From the NCBI GenBank assembly GCA_964016885.1, contig OZ024741.1, forward strand, positions 35,080,757 through 35,144,756: DNA of 64,000 bases, read 5' to 3'. Positions within the stretch are counted from its first letter, which is position 1. Each line of letters begins with the position of its first letter. The translations under genes and the position numbers were made by a program. The notes beneath the pieces were generated by a model. That model had not been told where the DNA came from, made no database searches, and worked only from the letters and a program-made list of their open reading frames with translations. The stretch is from Eledone cirrhosa. Taxonomy: Eukaryota; Mollusca; Cephalopoda; Octopoda; Eledonidae. Positions 36,856 to 46,959 of the stretch are shown here, piece by piece.

Positions 36856-36910
36856 ACTGCCATATATATTTCAGTGACAGCCATCTTTGGCTGTGACCTC
36901 TTCAGGCAGT
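36856..36910 (-). ncRNA. Hammerhead ribozyme, G at the cleavage position
   Basis: Minus strand: stem I ACTGC/GCAGT, CTGAAGA core, stem II G-U, G-C, U-A, C-C mismatch, then ACAGCC/GGCTGT. GAAA and stem III AT/AT with ATAT loop follow. Position 17 is G (complement of C36861) where the mirror copy at 37128 has A. Hammerheads need A, C or U there, so this copy should not cleave. Confidence 0.7.
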
Positions 36911-37127
36911 TTGAATTAGTATGGTATAGACAAGTACATATGTTGTTTAGGTGTATAATATTGTCAATACTCTGATATGCCCAGTTCCTTGTTGGGTTGT
37001 TAATTCACTGATATGACTCCAGTTCCTCAGTGAATTAACAACCCAACAAGGAACTGGGCATATCAGAGTATTGACAATATTATACACCTAAACAACATAT
37101 GTACTTGTCTATACCATACTAATTCAA

Positions 37128-37182
37128 ACTGCCTGAAGAGGTCACAGCCAAAGATGGCTGTCACTGAAATATATATAGCAGT
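37128..37182 (+). ncRNA. Type I hammerhead ribozyme candidate
   Basis: Stem I is ACTGC (37128-37132) with GCAGT (37178-37182). CTGAAGA is at 37133-37139. Stem II 37140-37165 has the pairs G-U, G-C, U-A, mismatch C-C, A-U, C-G, A-U, G-C, C-G, C-G around AAAGAT. GAAA is at 37166-37169. Stem III is AT/AT with an ATAT loop. H17=A37177, and cleavage is predicted before G37178. All core positions are intact. The downstream product runs 52 nt to (TA)n. Confidence 0.8.
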
Positions 37183-37226
37183 AATAAACGAAGCTAAATT
37201 TTAATCATTTGACTTTTATTTAACTT

Positions 37227-37233
<7 letters not shown>

Positions 37234-37312
<79 letters not shown>
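37234..37312. repeat. (TA)n(GA)n compound microsatellite
   Basis: TA to 37266, then GA to 37312. It lies between two hammerheads that both point into it (37128 plus and 37381 minus). Confidence 0.97.
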
Positions 37313-37315
<3 letters not shown>

Positions 37316-37380
37316 TCACAGAAAAAAAATATATATCACAGAAAAAAGAGAATCAGTGTTGCGACGAATGGAATTTATTG

Positions 37381-37476
37381 GACATATTACAATCGTTTCT
37401 CTGGCGACCTGCTCGAGGCACGATCGATGTGATGATCGAACCTGACTCTGAAAATCGCAAGGTCCTCAGATACGTC
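37381..37476 (-). ncRNA. Hammerhead ribozyme candidate with long stem II
   Basis: Minus strand: stem I GACGTAT (37476-37470) with ATATGTC (37387-37381), seven pairs with one G-U. The core CTGAGGA is at 37469-37463. A roughly 63-nt stem II region pairs C-A, C-G, U-A, U-C mismatch, then G-C, C-G, G-C, A-U and wobbles. GAAA follows. Stem III is AC/GT around GATT, and H17=A. It belongs to a family different from family J but has the same core geometry. Confidence 0.65.
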
Positions 37477-37509
37477 TTGATTCTACCAATTATATATATA
37501 TATATATAT

Positions 37510-37835
37510 ATTAGAAAATGAGTTTTTTTTTACAAAATGAAAATAAAACGTGATGTCCTACACGAGTGAAAGTATAAGGAAAAAAGATGCAATTGAAAAT
37601 GCAACGGGAGTCTTTTTAAGAATATTTATTTGGTTCCTTTGCCGGTTTCGCAATTCTTGTGCTTTTCAAAAGTAGAATTGAGATCGAGGGTTTGTAGTTT
37701 TTCTCGCATATGGTTGGTGTTCGAATGTTACTTCTGTTTTATATGGAAAAAAGTGGCTCGAAATGCTAGGTTTTTAGAAAAGTAATTTGGTTGGTTGAAG
37801 ACTGTCACGTGAATAAGTATAATAAATTTCCTGTT
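37510..37835 (+). repeat. Interspersed repeat family D, copy 2 (truncated)
   Basis: Matches the first 60 percent of 53930-54500 (GATGTCCTACACGAGTGAAA, TGCAACGGGAGTCTTTTTAA). It ends at TGTCACGTGAATAAGTATAA. Confidence 0.85.
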
Positions 37836-38620
37836 TAACAAGACCTCCTGTTTAACGAGCTCAGGTCTCTGAACATAGATGTGGTGGCCATCAGCGAGAC
37901 CAAAATTTCGAGGTGTACGCGTTTTCAAACTATATCCGTAATCGGAAGGTGGAGTCACTGAGTTGTTTCGGAAAGGTCTAGATCTCACGATACGGACCAT
38001 TTTCCTGGACTCAGGATGTAAGTCGGTGATGCTGGATGTGACCAGCAGCGAAGTCAATGCCTTCAGACTAGTAGCCGTCAACGCCCGACAACGACGAAAT
38101 GGTCAGACTTCTTCAGGTGCCTAGGGGCCTTCCTAGGAGCATCCCACTTTTAATGTTAGTGGGATAATAGAAGAATTTATAGGACTGTGTGGAGCTAGCA
38201 GATAGGGAAGCTGATGTAAAAGCTTCGCAAACTTGTTCAAACTTTTCTAACTGGATCTCCCGAATGTGCCAACATATACATGGTCAAACCGCATCGGGTC
38301 ATCCAGATAAGATCTAGATAGAGTGTTCGGTAGGTCAACGGATAAGAACAGCGTAGGTTGTCCACAATTTGAAGTGGTTGACTACACAGACTACAAATTT
38401 GTGATCTGGTCGGTGGACATAGATAAGCGTCGTAGGCAGAGACACGGTTACCGGAAGGTGAAAATGTCGTTCTCGGCGCACAAAGCTTACAGAAATGGAA
38501 TTAGCGAGCTGGTTAAGTGGACGTTGACGGGCTGGTCAGTGCCGAATACACCGTATCTCTTATGTTGTGGACTACCTCTTATGGAAACAGAAAAAAGTGT
38601 CACCAAAGAAGATCCGGTTC
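37836..38620 (+). pseudogene. Decayed LINE endonuclease/linker fragment, Tx1-like
   Basis: Plus-strand pieces give LFNELRSLNIDVVAISETKI (endonuclease start) and, further on, VVDYTDYKFVIWSVDI ... KAYRNGISELVKWTLTG. These align with LNDLRSCGINVMVICETRI and YTDHKLVTCVVNL ... ETYRNRISRLVKERLTG of the LINE at 1850-7205. Many stops are present. It is a second, older member of the same LINE lineage in opposite orientation. Confidence 0.7.
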
Positions 38621-38629
38621 ACTGCAACT

Positions 38630-38630
<1 letters not shown>

Positions 38631-38660
<30 letters not shown>
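38631..38660. repeat. (CA)n microsatellite
   Basis: About 15 CA units. Confidence 0.95.
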
Positions 38661-38662
<2 letters not shown>

Positions 38663-39320
38663 ATTCTATTGGTCCTCTTTTGCAACCATTTCCTCTATAT
38701 AACACCAGTTTGAACATTAACATCAACACACAAAACTTTACATTACATCAGATAATTCAGTGCTATATTTAAACGTCGCTGCCTCTGTATTAATACTATA
38801 CTAAATATTTATATTATACCTCAGGGTTTAAATTATGTGTGTCGTGTGTGTGAAATAGAGATAGAGAAAATCTATATATGTATGTATTTGTGTTTGTGTT
38901 AACGTGAATGTTTGTGTATGTGCGTGCGTGTTTGAGTGTATGAGTCTGTGTAATCGTGTGTATTTTATGAGTGCTTATTTGTAAATGGATGTTTGTGTGT
39001 ATGCGAGAGTGCATGCGTATATAATGTGTATGTGTGTATGTGTGTCTGCGCTTGTTCCACATAGGATATTGATATATATCTGAAACTATTCGTGTCAACA
39101 ACCCCAACATATGCGGTCATTATGTCTCTCACGTTAGAAATCTAGAACTCACAAGACTATCATCCCCAGAGACGGAGCAGTAATTGCACAGAGACGAAAC
39201 AAACTTTCAAAAGAGGCAGAGTAAAAGAAAGAGAGAGAGAAATATTACCGAGTAACAAAGAACACAATGCTGGAATTGAAAAATAAAACTCATTTTGCGA
39301 CAAATTATTGAAGTTAAAAT
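38661..39320. other. Intergenic, TG-rich
   Basis: No gene is seen. Degenerate TGTG/TATG sequence (38850-39050) and unique flanks. Confidence 0.45.
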
Positions 39321-39508
39321 AATTGTTTCTACTTTGGGCACAAGGTCAGCAAATACCCAGTGCATTACTGGTACTTTATTTTATCGACCCCATAAGGATG
39401 CAAGGCAAAGTCAACCTCGGCGGGATTTGAACTCAGACCGTAAAGGGACGTAACTATGCTGGAAAGCATGGCGTCCGACCCTCTACCTATACTGCCAATC
39501 CACCGCTC
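39321..39508 (-). mobile_element. Ceph-type SINE
   Basis: Full-length minus-strand copy, from AATTGTTTCTACTTTGGGCA to ATACTGCCAATCCACCGC. Confidence 0.93.
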
Positions 39509-39619
39509 TTATTGAAGCTAAAATAATATGTATGAAAATGTATGTATATGTATGGACCCATAACTCCTAGTGGGAGTCGTAAGGGCGCCGCAGTGACATA
39601 CGGCATTTCTTCGAAATTC

Positions 39620-39960
39620 TCTCAGAGGAGAGAGTGAGAAAGAGAAAGAGAGGGCGAGAGGGGGGGGGGGAAGAGAAAGAAAGAGGGAGAGAGGGGGAGA
39701 GCGAAGAAATGAGAAAGAGAGGGCGAGAATGAGAAAGAGAAAGAGAGGGAGAGAGGGAGAGAGCGAGAAAGAGAAAGAGAGGGCGAGAGTGAGAAAGAGA
39801 AAGAGAGGGCGAGAGGGAGAGAGCGAGAAAGAGAAAGAGTGGGCGAAAGTGAGAAAGAGAAGGCGAGAGCGAGAGAGAGGGGGAGAGAGCGAGAAAGAGA
39901 AAGAGAGAGCGAGAAAGAGAAAGAAAGGGTGAGAGAGGGAGAGAGCGAAGAAATGAGAAA
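39620..39960. repeat. GA-rich minisatellite
   Basis: Purine-only tract built of GAGAAAGAGAAAGAGAGGGC and GAGAGGGAGAGAGC blocks in a loose unit of roughly 50-55 bp. The strand asymmetry is complete over 340 bp, so triplex formation is possible. The Ser/Leu/Phe/Pro frames on the other strand are artefacts. Confidence 0.9.
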
Positions 39961-39984
39961 GCGTCAACCACAGTATTGGGTTGG

Positions 39985-40065
39985 TAATATTTTATTGCCC
40001 TCGAAAGGATGAAAGGCAAAGTTGACCTCGGTCAGATTTGAGCTCAGAGAGCGCAGAAAACCGCA
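39985..40065 (-). mobile_element. Fragment of a Ceph-type SINE
   Basis: TATTTTATTGCCCTCGAAAG, GATGAAAGGCAAAGTTGACC, TCGGTCAGATTTGAGCTCAG: the central block and B-box region only. Confidence 0.75.
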
Positions 40066-40204
40066 ACGAATGTCGTAAAGCAAAGGTTCTCAAACGGCCA
40101 TTTAATACCCTCAGCTACCCCAACCCCTATTTCCCGAGACCTGACTACACGTAAATTGTAAATAATATACAAATAAAATCGTTAATTTATATATAATAAT
40201 ATAA

Positions 40205-40510
40205 TAAATGGAAAAGAATGAAACGAAATTTCATTTCTCACTCTTAGTACGGCTTGATACCTAAATATAAGTATTTATACGTACATACATATGTGTATAC
40301 AGATGTTCCTGTGTCAGTGTTGAACAAAAGGGCGACGGTGGTTGCCGAGCACTGTACGGCGTAATTCGGGATGTTTGTTTACAAACAAACCGAACATTAT
40401 AATAAATGTTCGGTAAACCCATACGTACATATATATATGTGTGCTTGTATGTATATATATACATACTACTGTACGTCTGTACACATATATGTATGTACGT
40501 ATAAATACTA
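40205..40510 (+). repeat. Repeat family C, copy 3 (internally inverted)
   Basis: 40205-40300 is the inverted tail of the family (GAATGAAACGAAATTTCATT, CTCTTAGTACGGCTTGATAC). 40308-40510 is the forward head (GTTCCTGTGTCAGTG ... TGTTCGGTAAACCC). The junction lies near the predicted hammerhead cleavage site of the copy at 10729. Confidence 0.78.
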
Positions 40511-40579
40511 ATATAATAAATATTATGTATAAATAAATATTGCATATTTTTAAATTTCATTATATTTATATTATATATT

Positions 40580-40685
40580 TCCGAGGTTGACTTTGCCTTT
40601 CATCCTTACGGGGTCGATGAAATAAAGTACCCCAGTAACGCACTGGGTAATTGCTGGCCTTGTGCCTAAAGTAGAAACAATTATA
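40580..40685 (+). mobile_element. 5'-truncated Ceph-type SINE
   Basis: Starts at CCGAGGTTGACTTTGCC and ends at GAAACAATTATA, with an extra CC in AAAGTACCCCAGTAACG. Confidence 0.92.
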
Positions 40686-41010
40686 TTTATATTATATATC
40701 ATTTGATATTTGATAGACTATTATATCATATCTATCACCCCTACCTCCTCTTTAGGCCCCAGTGCCCCCTGGACCCTCACAACCCCACTTTAAGGACCTC
40801 TACCTTAAAGCATTATTTCTGACGTTTAAAATAATAATATATATCATTAAAGGAAGGCGATTAACGAAAACGAGGGTTGTGGAGAAAAAGAAAAAGTCAA
40901 TAATGCTTTTTGTTGTCGTTCTTGTTTAACCCCAGGTCAACCCTGTTCAAAGGCATTCCAATCGCGACCATCTTGTCAATTTTTTTTCTTGAATCGTAGT
41001 ATTTCTAGAA
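40686..41010. other. Intergenic stretch
   Basis: No gene is recognised. It contains a C-rich pyrimidine tract at 40737-40800. Confidence 0.4.
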
Positions 41011-41278
41011 CAGAGTTTTCTAGCTTTTTGATACTGGTGACATACTGTTTAAAAATATAAGTTTTCCTGACACATTAAGCAACACGAAGTTAATAAATCA
41101 ACAGTTAAATATTGTATTACGTGTCACTTACGTGTCTAATTGAGTTGTTGGGTCTCTAATATACTCCATAGCTAATATATTTCGTTAAGAAAATCAAGTT
41201 TGACTTAATTTCGTGACAAACCTAGAAATTATGAGCGACACACAAAAGTGTTGCGGGACAATCTGGAAACAACCTCTG
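41011..41278. mobile_element. hAT-type MITE with 8-bp target duplication
   Basis: 268 bp beginning CAGAGTTTTCTAGC and ending GGAAACAACCTCTG (reverse complement CAGAGGTTGTTTCC). It is flanked by TTCTAGAA (41003-41010) and ATCTAGAA (41279-41286), which agree at 7 of 8 positions. The 8-bp duplication and CAG-type ends are hAT hallmarks. There is no transposase. Confidence 0.75.
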
Positions 41279-41439
41279 ATCTAGAATTACATTATCCAAT
41301 GTGTCCTTATTTTTTAGACTGTAGGGTGTGATTTGGCTGCTATTTATAGAACGTCGAGGGTTACGTAACTGTTTCAACAATGGGACTCCTAGACCATTGT
41401 GCCTTCAACGTATATCGATATTAATTAGTTGAAATAAAG

Positions 41440-41575
41440 GTTTTTAATTTAGGCACAAGGCCAGAAATTTTGCGGGGAATGGAAAGTTGATTATATCAAC
41501 CCTAGCATTTGACTGGTATTTCATTTTATCGACCTTAGAAGGTAAAGGACCGGAACAAAAGCCATAAAATTTCTT
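41440..41575 (-). mobile_element. Old partial Ceph-type SINE (GATT-ATATC variant)
   Basis: TTTAGGCACAAGGCCAG, TTTGACTGGTATTTCATTTT and ATCGACCTTAGAAGGTAAAG. It ends before the tRNA head. Confidence 0.7.
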
Positions 41576-41599
41576 CTCCGACACTTTAGTTATCTGAAA

Positions 41600-41820
41600 T
41601 AACAATTTTTAATTTATGCACAAGGACAGCAATTTGTGAGGAAGGGAAAGTTGATTGTATCCACCCCAGTTTATGACTGGTACTTTATTCTATCGAATCC
41701 GGAAGGATGAAAAGCAAAGTTTATCTCGGTGAGTTTGAACTCAAAACGTAAAGGGCCATAACTAAATAGCTAAAGTATTTTGTCCGACGTTTTAACGATT
41801 TTGCCAATTCATCGCCCTCC
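41600..41820 (-). mobile_element. Diverged Ceph-type SINE
   Basis: ATGCACAAGGACAGCAATTT to GCCAATTCATCGCCCTCC, with GATTGTATCCACCCC replacing part of the usual tail. This is the longer-tail subfamily with TCGACTTxxxCCC sequence. Confidence 0.78.
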
Positions 41821-41827
41821 TCGTTAT

Positions 41828-42022
41828 TATAATAATTGTTTCTACTTTTGGCACAAGGCCAGCAATTACTCAGTACATTACTGGTACTTTATTTTATCGA
41901 CCCCGTAAGGATGAAAGGCAAAGTTGACCTCGGCGGGATTTGAACTCAGAATGGAAAGGGCCGTAACTCTATGTGTCAAAGCATGACGTCCGACCCTCTA
42001 CCGATACTGCCAATCCACCACC
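41828..42022 (-). mobile_element. Ceph-type SINE
   Basis: Full minus copy from TAATTGTTTCTACTTTTGGC to TGCCAATCCACCACCCT. Confidence 0.93.
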
Positions 42023-42084
42023 CTATTATATAATAACAATCCTCGTTATTATAATAATAGTTATTATTTCTTGGGGAAATGGCA

Positions 42085-42284
42085 AAAGATTGGCAGTATC
42101 AGTAGAGCGTCGGACAACATGTTTTATGGCGTAGGGTTACGCCCCTTTACAATCTGAGTTCAAATCCTACCGAGGTTAGCGTTGCCTTTCATCCTTACGG
42201 GGTCGATAAAATAAAGTACCAGTAATGTACTGGGGTCGATTTAATCGACTTTACCCTCCCCAAAATTATTGACCTTGTGCCAGT
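42085..42284 (+). mobile_element. Ceph-type SINE, long-tail subfamily
   Basis: AGATTGGCAGTATCAGTAGA to GACCTTGTGCC, with an extra block GGGGTCGATTTAATCGACTT before the tail. Confidence 0.9.
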
Positions 42285-42427
42285 TCAAATCCCGACGGGT
42301 TAACTTTGCCTTTCATCCTTACGGGATCGATAAAATGAAGTACCAGTAACATACTGGGGTCAATTGAATCGACCTTCCCAGCCCCTTCAAATTGCTGGCC
42401 TTGTGTCTAAAGTAGAAATAATTATTT
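42285..42427 (+). mobile_element. Second, head-less SINE copy in tandem
   Basis: Begins AGTTCAAATCCCGACGGG directly after the preceding tail and repeats the whole central and long-tail region. It is a partial tandem duplication. Confidence 0.88.
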
Positions 42428-42431
42428 CTTG

Positions 42432-42575
42432 GAGTAAGGGCGGTGGATTTTCTGAGTCAGTAGAGCATCGGTCCAAATGCTTTGCTGTATTTAAATACGA
42501 CTTTCTATGTTCTGAGTTCAATTCCTGCAAAGGTTAACTTTGCCTTTCATCCTTCCGAGGTTTGTAAAATAAAGT
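42432..42575 (+). mobile_element. Diverged Ceph-type SINE, 3'-truncated
   Basis: AGGGCGGTGGATTTTCTGAG head, GTTCTGAGTTCAATTCCTGC, CTTTCATCCTTCCGAGG, then ends at AAAGTGGCAG. Confidence 0.8.
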
Positions 42576-42713
42576 GGCAGATTTGTATATTATTCTATGT
42601 ACTATACATGCACCTCTGATGAGTTGTAGTGCACCTGAGCACTGTACACAATAATTTTATTATTATTATTATAATTACTGGAATCGGTGGAATCAAATTT
42701 CCCCTTTCTACTG

Positions 42714-42912
42714 AAATAATTGTTTCTACGTTAGGCACAAGGCCAGCAATTACTCAGTGCATTACTGGTACTTTATTTTATAGACCCTGTAAGGATGAAA
42801 GGCAAAGTTAACCTCGGTGGGATTTGAACTCAGAATGGCAAGGGCCGTAACTCTATACGTCAAAGCATGGCGTCCGACCCTCTCCCCAATACTGCCAATC
42901 CACCGCCCTTTC
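42714..42912 (-). mobile_element. Ceph-type SINE
   Basis: Full minus copy from AATAATTGTTTCTACGTTAG to CTGCCAATCCACCGCCCT. It is flanked by TTTCTACTGAAAT on both sides, a clear target duplication of about 12 bp. Confidence 0.93.
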
Positions 42913-43027
42913 TACTGAAATAATGAACACAACATAAAAACATTGGTTTTACTATCTCACAGCTACATAAATGGGAGTTGGCGAGTTTCAGCATTGCAAT
43001 ATTTCATGGAAAATAGTTCATTTTGTT

Positions 43028-43246
43028 TTAATCCTTTAGCATTTAAACCGGCCATATCCGGCCAGAATTCTCTCACCTCTTTCTGTTTAAACCAGCCACT
43101 CATGCTGCTGTTAATGTATTGTTCTCAAAATGGGTAATATCAAAATCTCACAGATTCGATATTATGTGAGATAATTATGTGAGGTAAAGTCTTTACCGTG
43201 AACATATATTAATATATAGAGAGTAATGTAAATGTTAAAGGGTTAA
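43028..43246. mobile_element. piggyBac-like MITE with TTAA ends
   Basis: TTAATCCTTTAGCATTTAAA at the left, and GTAAATGTTAAAGGGTTAA at the right as its inverted partner, with TTAA at both outer edges. A second GGCCATATCCGGCC palindrome lies inside the left end. It is 219 bp and non-coding. Confidence 0.7.
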
Positions 43247-43251
43247 GAAGG

Positions 43252-43440
43252 TCGGTTGAAAAGTTCATAGAATGACTATGAAGGAATGATGCTAGACTAT
43301 GAAATCTTGCGTTCATTAATTTCAATTCTTCTTATTAATAACTGCATTGTTTCTTTCCAAGGACTATGTTGAAAAATAAACTTCGTTTGGTCATTCCATG
43401 AGAGTATCTTGGTCCGCCTATAAACTTTTCAGCTAACTCT
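43252..43440. mobile_element. Internally deleted mariner-like element
   Basis: TCGGTTGAAAAGTTCATAGA at the left and CCTATAAACTTTTCAGCTAA at the right are inverted ends. Just inside the right end, CAAGGACTATGTTGAAAAATAA resembles the last codons of a mariner transposase. Confidence 0.62.
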
Positions 43441-43652
43441 CGTATATCTAAGTCAAAGGAGAAAGTGAAGCAGTCAGAGACGAACCTATATTTTAGGGGT
43501 CTTGAAGATTGAAATGTTATGGGGTCCTCTTTTCAAGGAGCGGCAGCAGGGTAACATCCAACAAGCCTCACTTTTAGGGGTCTCTGGAGCTGGAGCTGCA
43601 TTAGTTTCATAGTAGATGGGCCAGTTGCAGCACCTATAACATTATTACACGA

Positions 43653-43830
43653 CCTGGTGGATTGGCAGTATCGGTAGAGGGTCGGACACCACGCTTTCCA
43701 GCATAGAGTTACGTCCCTTTGCGGTCTGAGTTTAAATCCCGCCGAGATTAACTTTGCCTTTCATCCTTATAAAGTACCAGTAATGCACTGGGATAATTGC
43801 TGGCCTTGTGCCAAAAGTAGAAACAATTAT
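43653..43830 (+). mobile_element. Ceph-type SINE with small deletion
   Basis: TGGTGGATTGGCAGTATCGG to GAAACAATTATTACACGACC. It lacks CGGGGTCGATAAAATA after CATCCTTA. ATTATTACACGACC flanks both sides, a target duplication of about 14 bp. Confidence 0.92.
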
Positions 43831-43849
43831 TACACGACCGACCTGCAGG

Positions 43850-43945
43850 ATAAAATAAAGTACCAGTAATGCACTGGAATCGATTTAATCGACTTTCCCA
43901 TCCCCTTCACATTGCTGACCTTGTGCCTATAAAAGAAACAATCAT
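43850..43945 (+). mobile_element. SINE 3' fragment (long-tail subfamily)
   Basis: GATAAAATAAAGTACCAGTA, AATCGATTTAATCGACTTTC, TTGACCTTGTGCCTATAAAA. The full SINE at 43653 was inserted at its 5' edge. Confidence 0.85.
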
Positions 43946-44067
43946 TACTAACTGCAACATTTATTATTTTTTTTTTTTAGATACAAAACTTTTAATGCTT
44001 AAAAAAAAAAAAAAAAGCAAGCCACAATAATTATTTATTTACAATAGTTTATAACTTTGCCTATTAA

Positions 44068-44335
44068 TCCGTATGGTGAGTAATGGGGTGCCACGTGCTG
44101 GCCTCCCGACAGCCTCAGCGGATAGGATGGAGAAGGCGTTTCCCCGGAGGATGGTAAGGGAGATGCGCTGGAAGAGCCATTCCTACTCGCGAGGCTCACA
44201 CCTACGGCTGGCCAGCTCAGCGCCTATGGAGATGAATAGGGGGGTAGCCCTAGGGCCAAGGACACCAGAAGTCTCCACTGCCAAGGGCACGACCGCGAAC
44301 CTGTCGGAGAGCGACCGGTTTATTTACGTTAAAGT
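44068..44335 (+). repeat. Interspersed repeat family G, copy 1
   Basis: GC-rich 265-bp unit (CACGTGCTGGCCTCCCGACA, CCTAGGGCCAAGGACACCAG, CTGTCGGAGAGCGACC). It recurs in reverse orientation and about 95 bp shorter at 47650-47815. A 95-codon frame spans it, but the other copy lacks the middle, so I treat it as a repeat of unknown class. Confidence 0.75.
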
Positions 44336-44567
44336 TACAAGTAATAAACAAGAACCATAGGGATTTTTTAAATCTTTAATCATACGGGCGGAAATATTTT
44401 TCAGCCTGAAGCGTGTCTTTGCATCCGAGAGAAATATTACATGGCGAGACTAAATGCAGTGTTCTGAGACATTTCTTTACTTCTTGTTAGTTTGAAATAG
44501 ATAGACTTGACATTTGCAGTACTTCGGCTAAGCCCGGATATCTCGAGTGTTGGAAGTCGCCACTGAC

Positions 44568-44568
<1 letters not shown>

Positions 44569-44598
<30 letters not shown>

Positions 44599-44664
44599 TG
44601 TATGTATGTATGTATGTATGTATGTATGTATGTATGTATGTATGTATGTATGTATGTATGTATG
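44569..44664. repeat. (TATG)n microsatellite
   Basis: About 24 TATG units. Confidence 0.97.
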
Positions 44665-44679
44665 GATGGATGGAGATCT

Positions 44680-44880
44680 CTCTGCACTTGTCATCACATG
44701 GTACCATGGGTCCAGCACTATGTGTCAATAATTGTCACAAGTGTAGTGTTTGTACCAGAGTTTTCAAGTCGCTGGCTGGACTAAAAAGTCACACTCGTTC
44801 AGCGCATCGGTAAAGGTTCTGCTACATGGATATAAAGTAGTGGCCGTACTCGAAAACGAGTTGGCAGCCACCATGTCTGT
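44680..44880 (+). pseudogene. 3' end of retroelement ORF with C2H2 finger, second copy
   Basis: The plus frame CHKCSVCTRVFKSLAGLKSH, continuing TRSAHR and a stop at about 44811, is followed by the same 3' tail as the minus copy at 30168-30345. It again ends in TATGTATG before the compound array. Confidence 0.65.
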
Positions 44881-44892
44881 ATGTATGTATAC

Positions 44893-45052
<160 letters not shown>

Positions 45053-45229
45053 ACATACACAGAAATAAATCGTCGCAAAACGTGCGCACCCACCCACACA
45101 CGACGAACCTGTCAGCATTGGTAAACTCGACTCGTTGAAGAATACCCTCGGGAGATTTACCACTTAAATTTAATATCATGCGAAATGCTCTCTGAGTGTT
45201 GTATATGCAGCCAAACACTGTGTGTGCGT

Positions 45230-45280
45230 GTGTGTCTACACACATATACATAGGTACATGCATACACACAGACATACATA

Positions 45281-45321
<41 letters not shown>

Positions 45322-45535
45322 ACATATATATATATATATATATACAGACATATACATACGTACATGCATACACACACATACGCAAGCACATACACATATA
45401 TACAGACATATACATATATGCTTCACACATACATACACACGCACACGCACACATGCACACACACACACACACTTATATATATATATATATAAAGAGAGAG
45501 AGAGAGAGAGAGAGAGAGTTAGAGAGAGAGATGTA
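45230..45535. repeat. CA/TA/GA-rich compound simple repeats
   Basis: Alternating CATACA, (CA)n, (TA)n and (GA)n tracts. No gene is seen. Confidence 0.92.
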
Positions 45536-45897
45536 TGTATAAATATATGTATGTATGTATTATGTATGCATATATGTATGTATATGTTTGTATGTATATA
45601 TGTATGTGGTCGGTAGCAGTCCTTCAGGGACGAGAATGAATGCCCCCCACATTTAACATTTATGGACCTACATGTAAACTATGTAGGTCAAGTCGTTTCT
45701 TGTCTCGCGGGAGATGAGATGTTGTGTTAGCCGCTAGAAGTTGCTATTTTTCTCATACGTTTATCACTGAAATGTTCAGTTCGGGCTGTGTCATAGTGTT
45801 CTGGGGCTCCACTATAGATGATCCATCTTCATTTGTGTTGCTTATTCGTCCCCGATTCCCACTGGTATATATTGATGCCACCTTTTCCCAAATTTTC
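45536..45897. other. Intergenic stretch
   Basis: TATG-rich start, then unique sequence. TGTAAACTATGTAGGTC near 45670 is imperfectly self-complementary with TGGACCTACATG just before it. No gene is seen. Confidence 0.4.
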
Positions 45898-46101
45898 ATT
45901 AACCCTTTCGTTTAAAATACACCACTTATGATTTGGAAATAATTTTGAAAAAATATTAAAAAAATACTAAAGTTTCTTATTATTATGCTGGTATTTGGAA
46001 CTTAACTTTATGTAAGAACTTTTAAGTCATAATGGAAGGTTTTTGAATTTTAAAACAAGCAGATTTGTATCGTATAACCAATGTCGGATAGAAGGGTTTA
46101 A
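45898..46101. mobile_element. Probable piggyBac-like MITE
   Basis: TTAACCCTTTCGTTTAAA at the left and GATAGAAGGGTTTAA at the right are short inverted ends with TTAA at the borders. It is 204 bp and AT-rich. Confidence 0.5.
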
Positions 46102-46959
46102 ATGGTTGTGTCGTTAAACTGCTTCCTTTGACCTCCTCGTGTGTGCCTATTTTATTCAACTACGAGTAAAACAGTTGCTATGGCCAGCCAATCAAAACTC
46201 ATATCATTTAATCATGGGTTCACAGCAAAATTTATTGACTACCGTGAGCACAGATATCCCTCCATTTTCTTTGCAACAAGATGTGCATAATTTTCCTCAG
46301 ACATCATTAGACGTATATTTCCAGCTTAATGAAATGTCACTTATGCCTTATTGAGATTTCAGTGACATACAAGGAAATAGGTACAACTGTCTTCTTATAC
46401 ACCATATGTTTGGTTGTCTCAGATCGTGATGTCCATACACTGCTTTTCTTAGACGACCAAAGTTTGCTTCAGTAAAATGACAGTTATTGTTCATAGTTTT
46501 TTTTTCTGTGAAGTCGCTTTAACTGTGGCGATTACTGATGTAGTGGTGGACTTAGCCATGGCACGGAGTCTGTCAAAGTTGAATATGCGATGTTATATCT
46601 GGATTCCGGGTGGAAGTTTTCTCAAAGTAAGCTTTAGCACGGCTGAAAGGAAGATTGAAAAAAGAGTATGGCAATTACAGACCTGTCAATCGTCCCCTTG
46701 CGACGGAAAGTTCTCCTACCCACTTCGGGGTGGGTGAGAGATATCTTCTCTTGTGAAAATCGGTATAGCTTTCATTATGCAAAATCTCCCCATTTTGCCT
46801 CATTTCTCCCCATTTTGGGGCACTTTTTTTCATGGTACTCCCCGTTTGGGCTTTTAGAGTTTGACAGGTCTGTAATTATATATTCCTTTCTTACTCTAAA
46901 TCGGTTATGGAAGACTGTCTTTGCACATCAGCTTAGTGTTATCATGTAAAAGTTGTGTG
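46102..46959. other. Unclassified stretch with short open frames
   Basis: Plus frames of 71, 86 and 93 codons occur but share no motif and overlap each other. CTCCCCATTTTGCCTCATTTCTCCCCATTTTGG (46788-46820) is a small direct repeat. GACCTGTCAATCG at 46680 and GACAGGTCTGTAATT at 46862 are inverted. No gene is supported. Confidence 0.4.

Larger units (their letters stand above)
36712..37233. repeat. Palindromic element family J with outward hammerheads at both ends
   Basis: Left half 36790-37010 is mirrored by 37030-37233 (TATTGACAATATTATACACC, CATACTAATTCAAACTGCCT). The extra left tip (36712-36790, ACTCCGGAGTAG, CACTTCGTCGAGTGC) is found on the right side of the half copy at 54718-55040. No ORF is present. 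The body between the two ribozymes is only about 218 bp. Confidence 0.85.

Noticed and set aside
39620..39960. 150-codon Ser/Leu/Phe/Pro protein on the minus strand
   Set aside because: It is the complement of a purine-only tract and is open in two frames at once. Simple repeat.
44068..44335. Conserved host exon or rRNA fragment
   Set aside because: The second copy at 47650 lacks the middle third without preserving the frame, and I could not match it to rRNA from memory. It behaves as an interspersed repeat.
46102..46740. Transposase or host exons in the 71- and 86-codon plus frames
   Set aside because: No recognisable motif, the frames are interrupted and the codon use is not distinctive. 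Left as unclassified.
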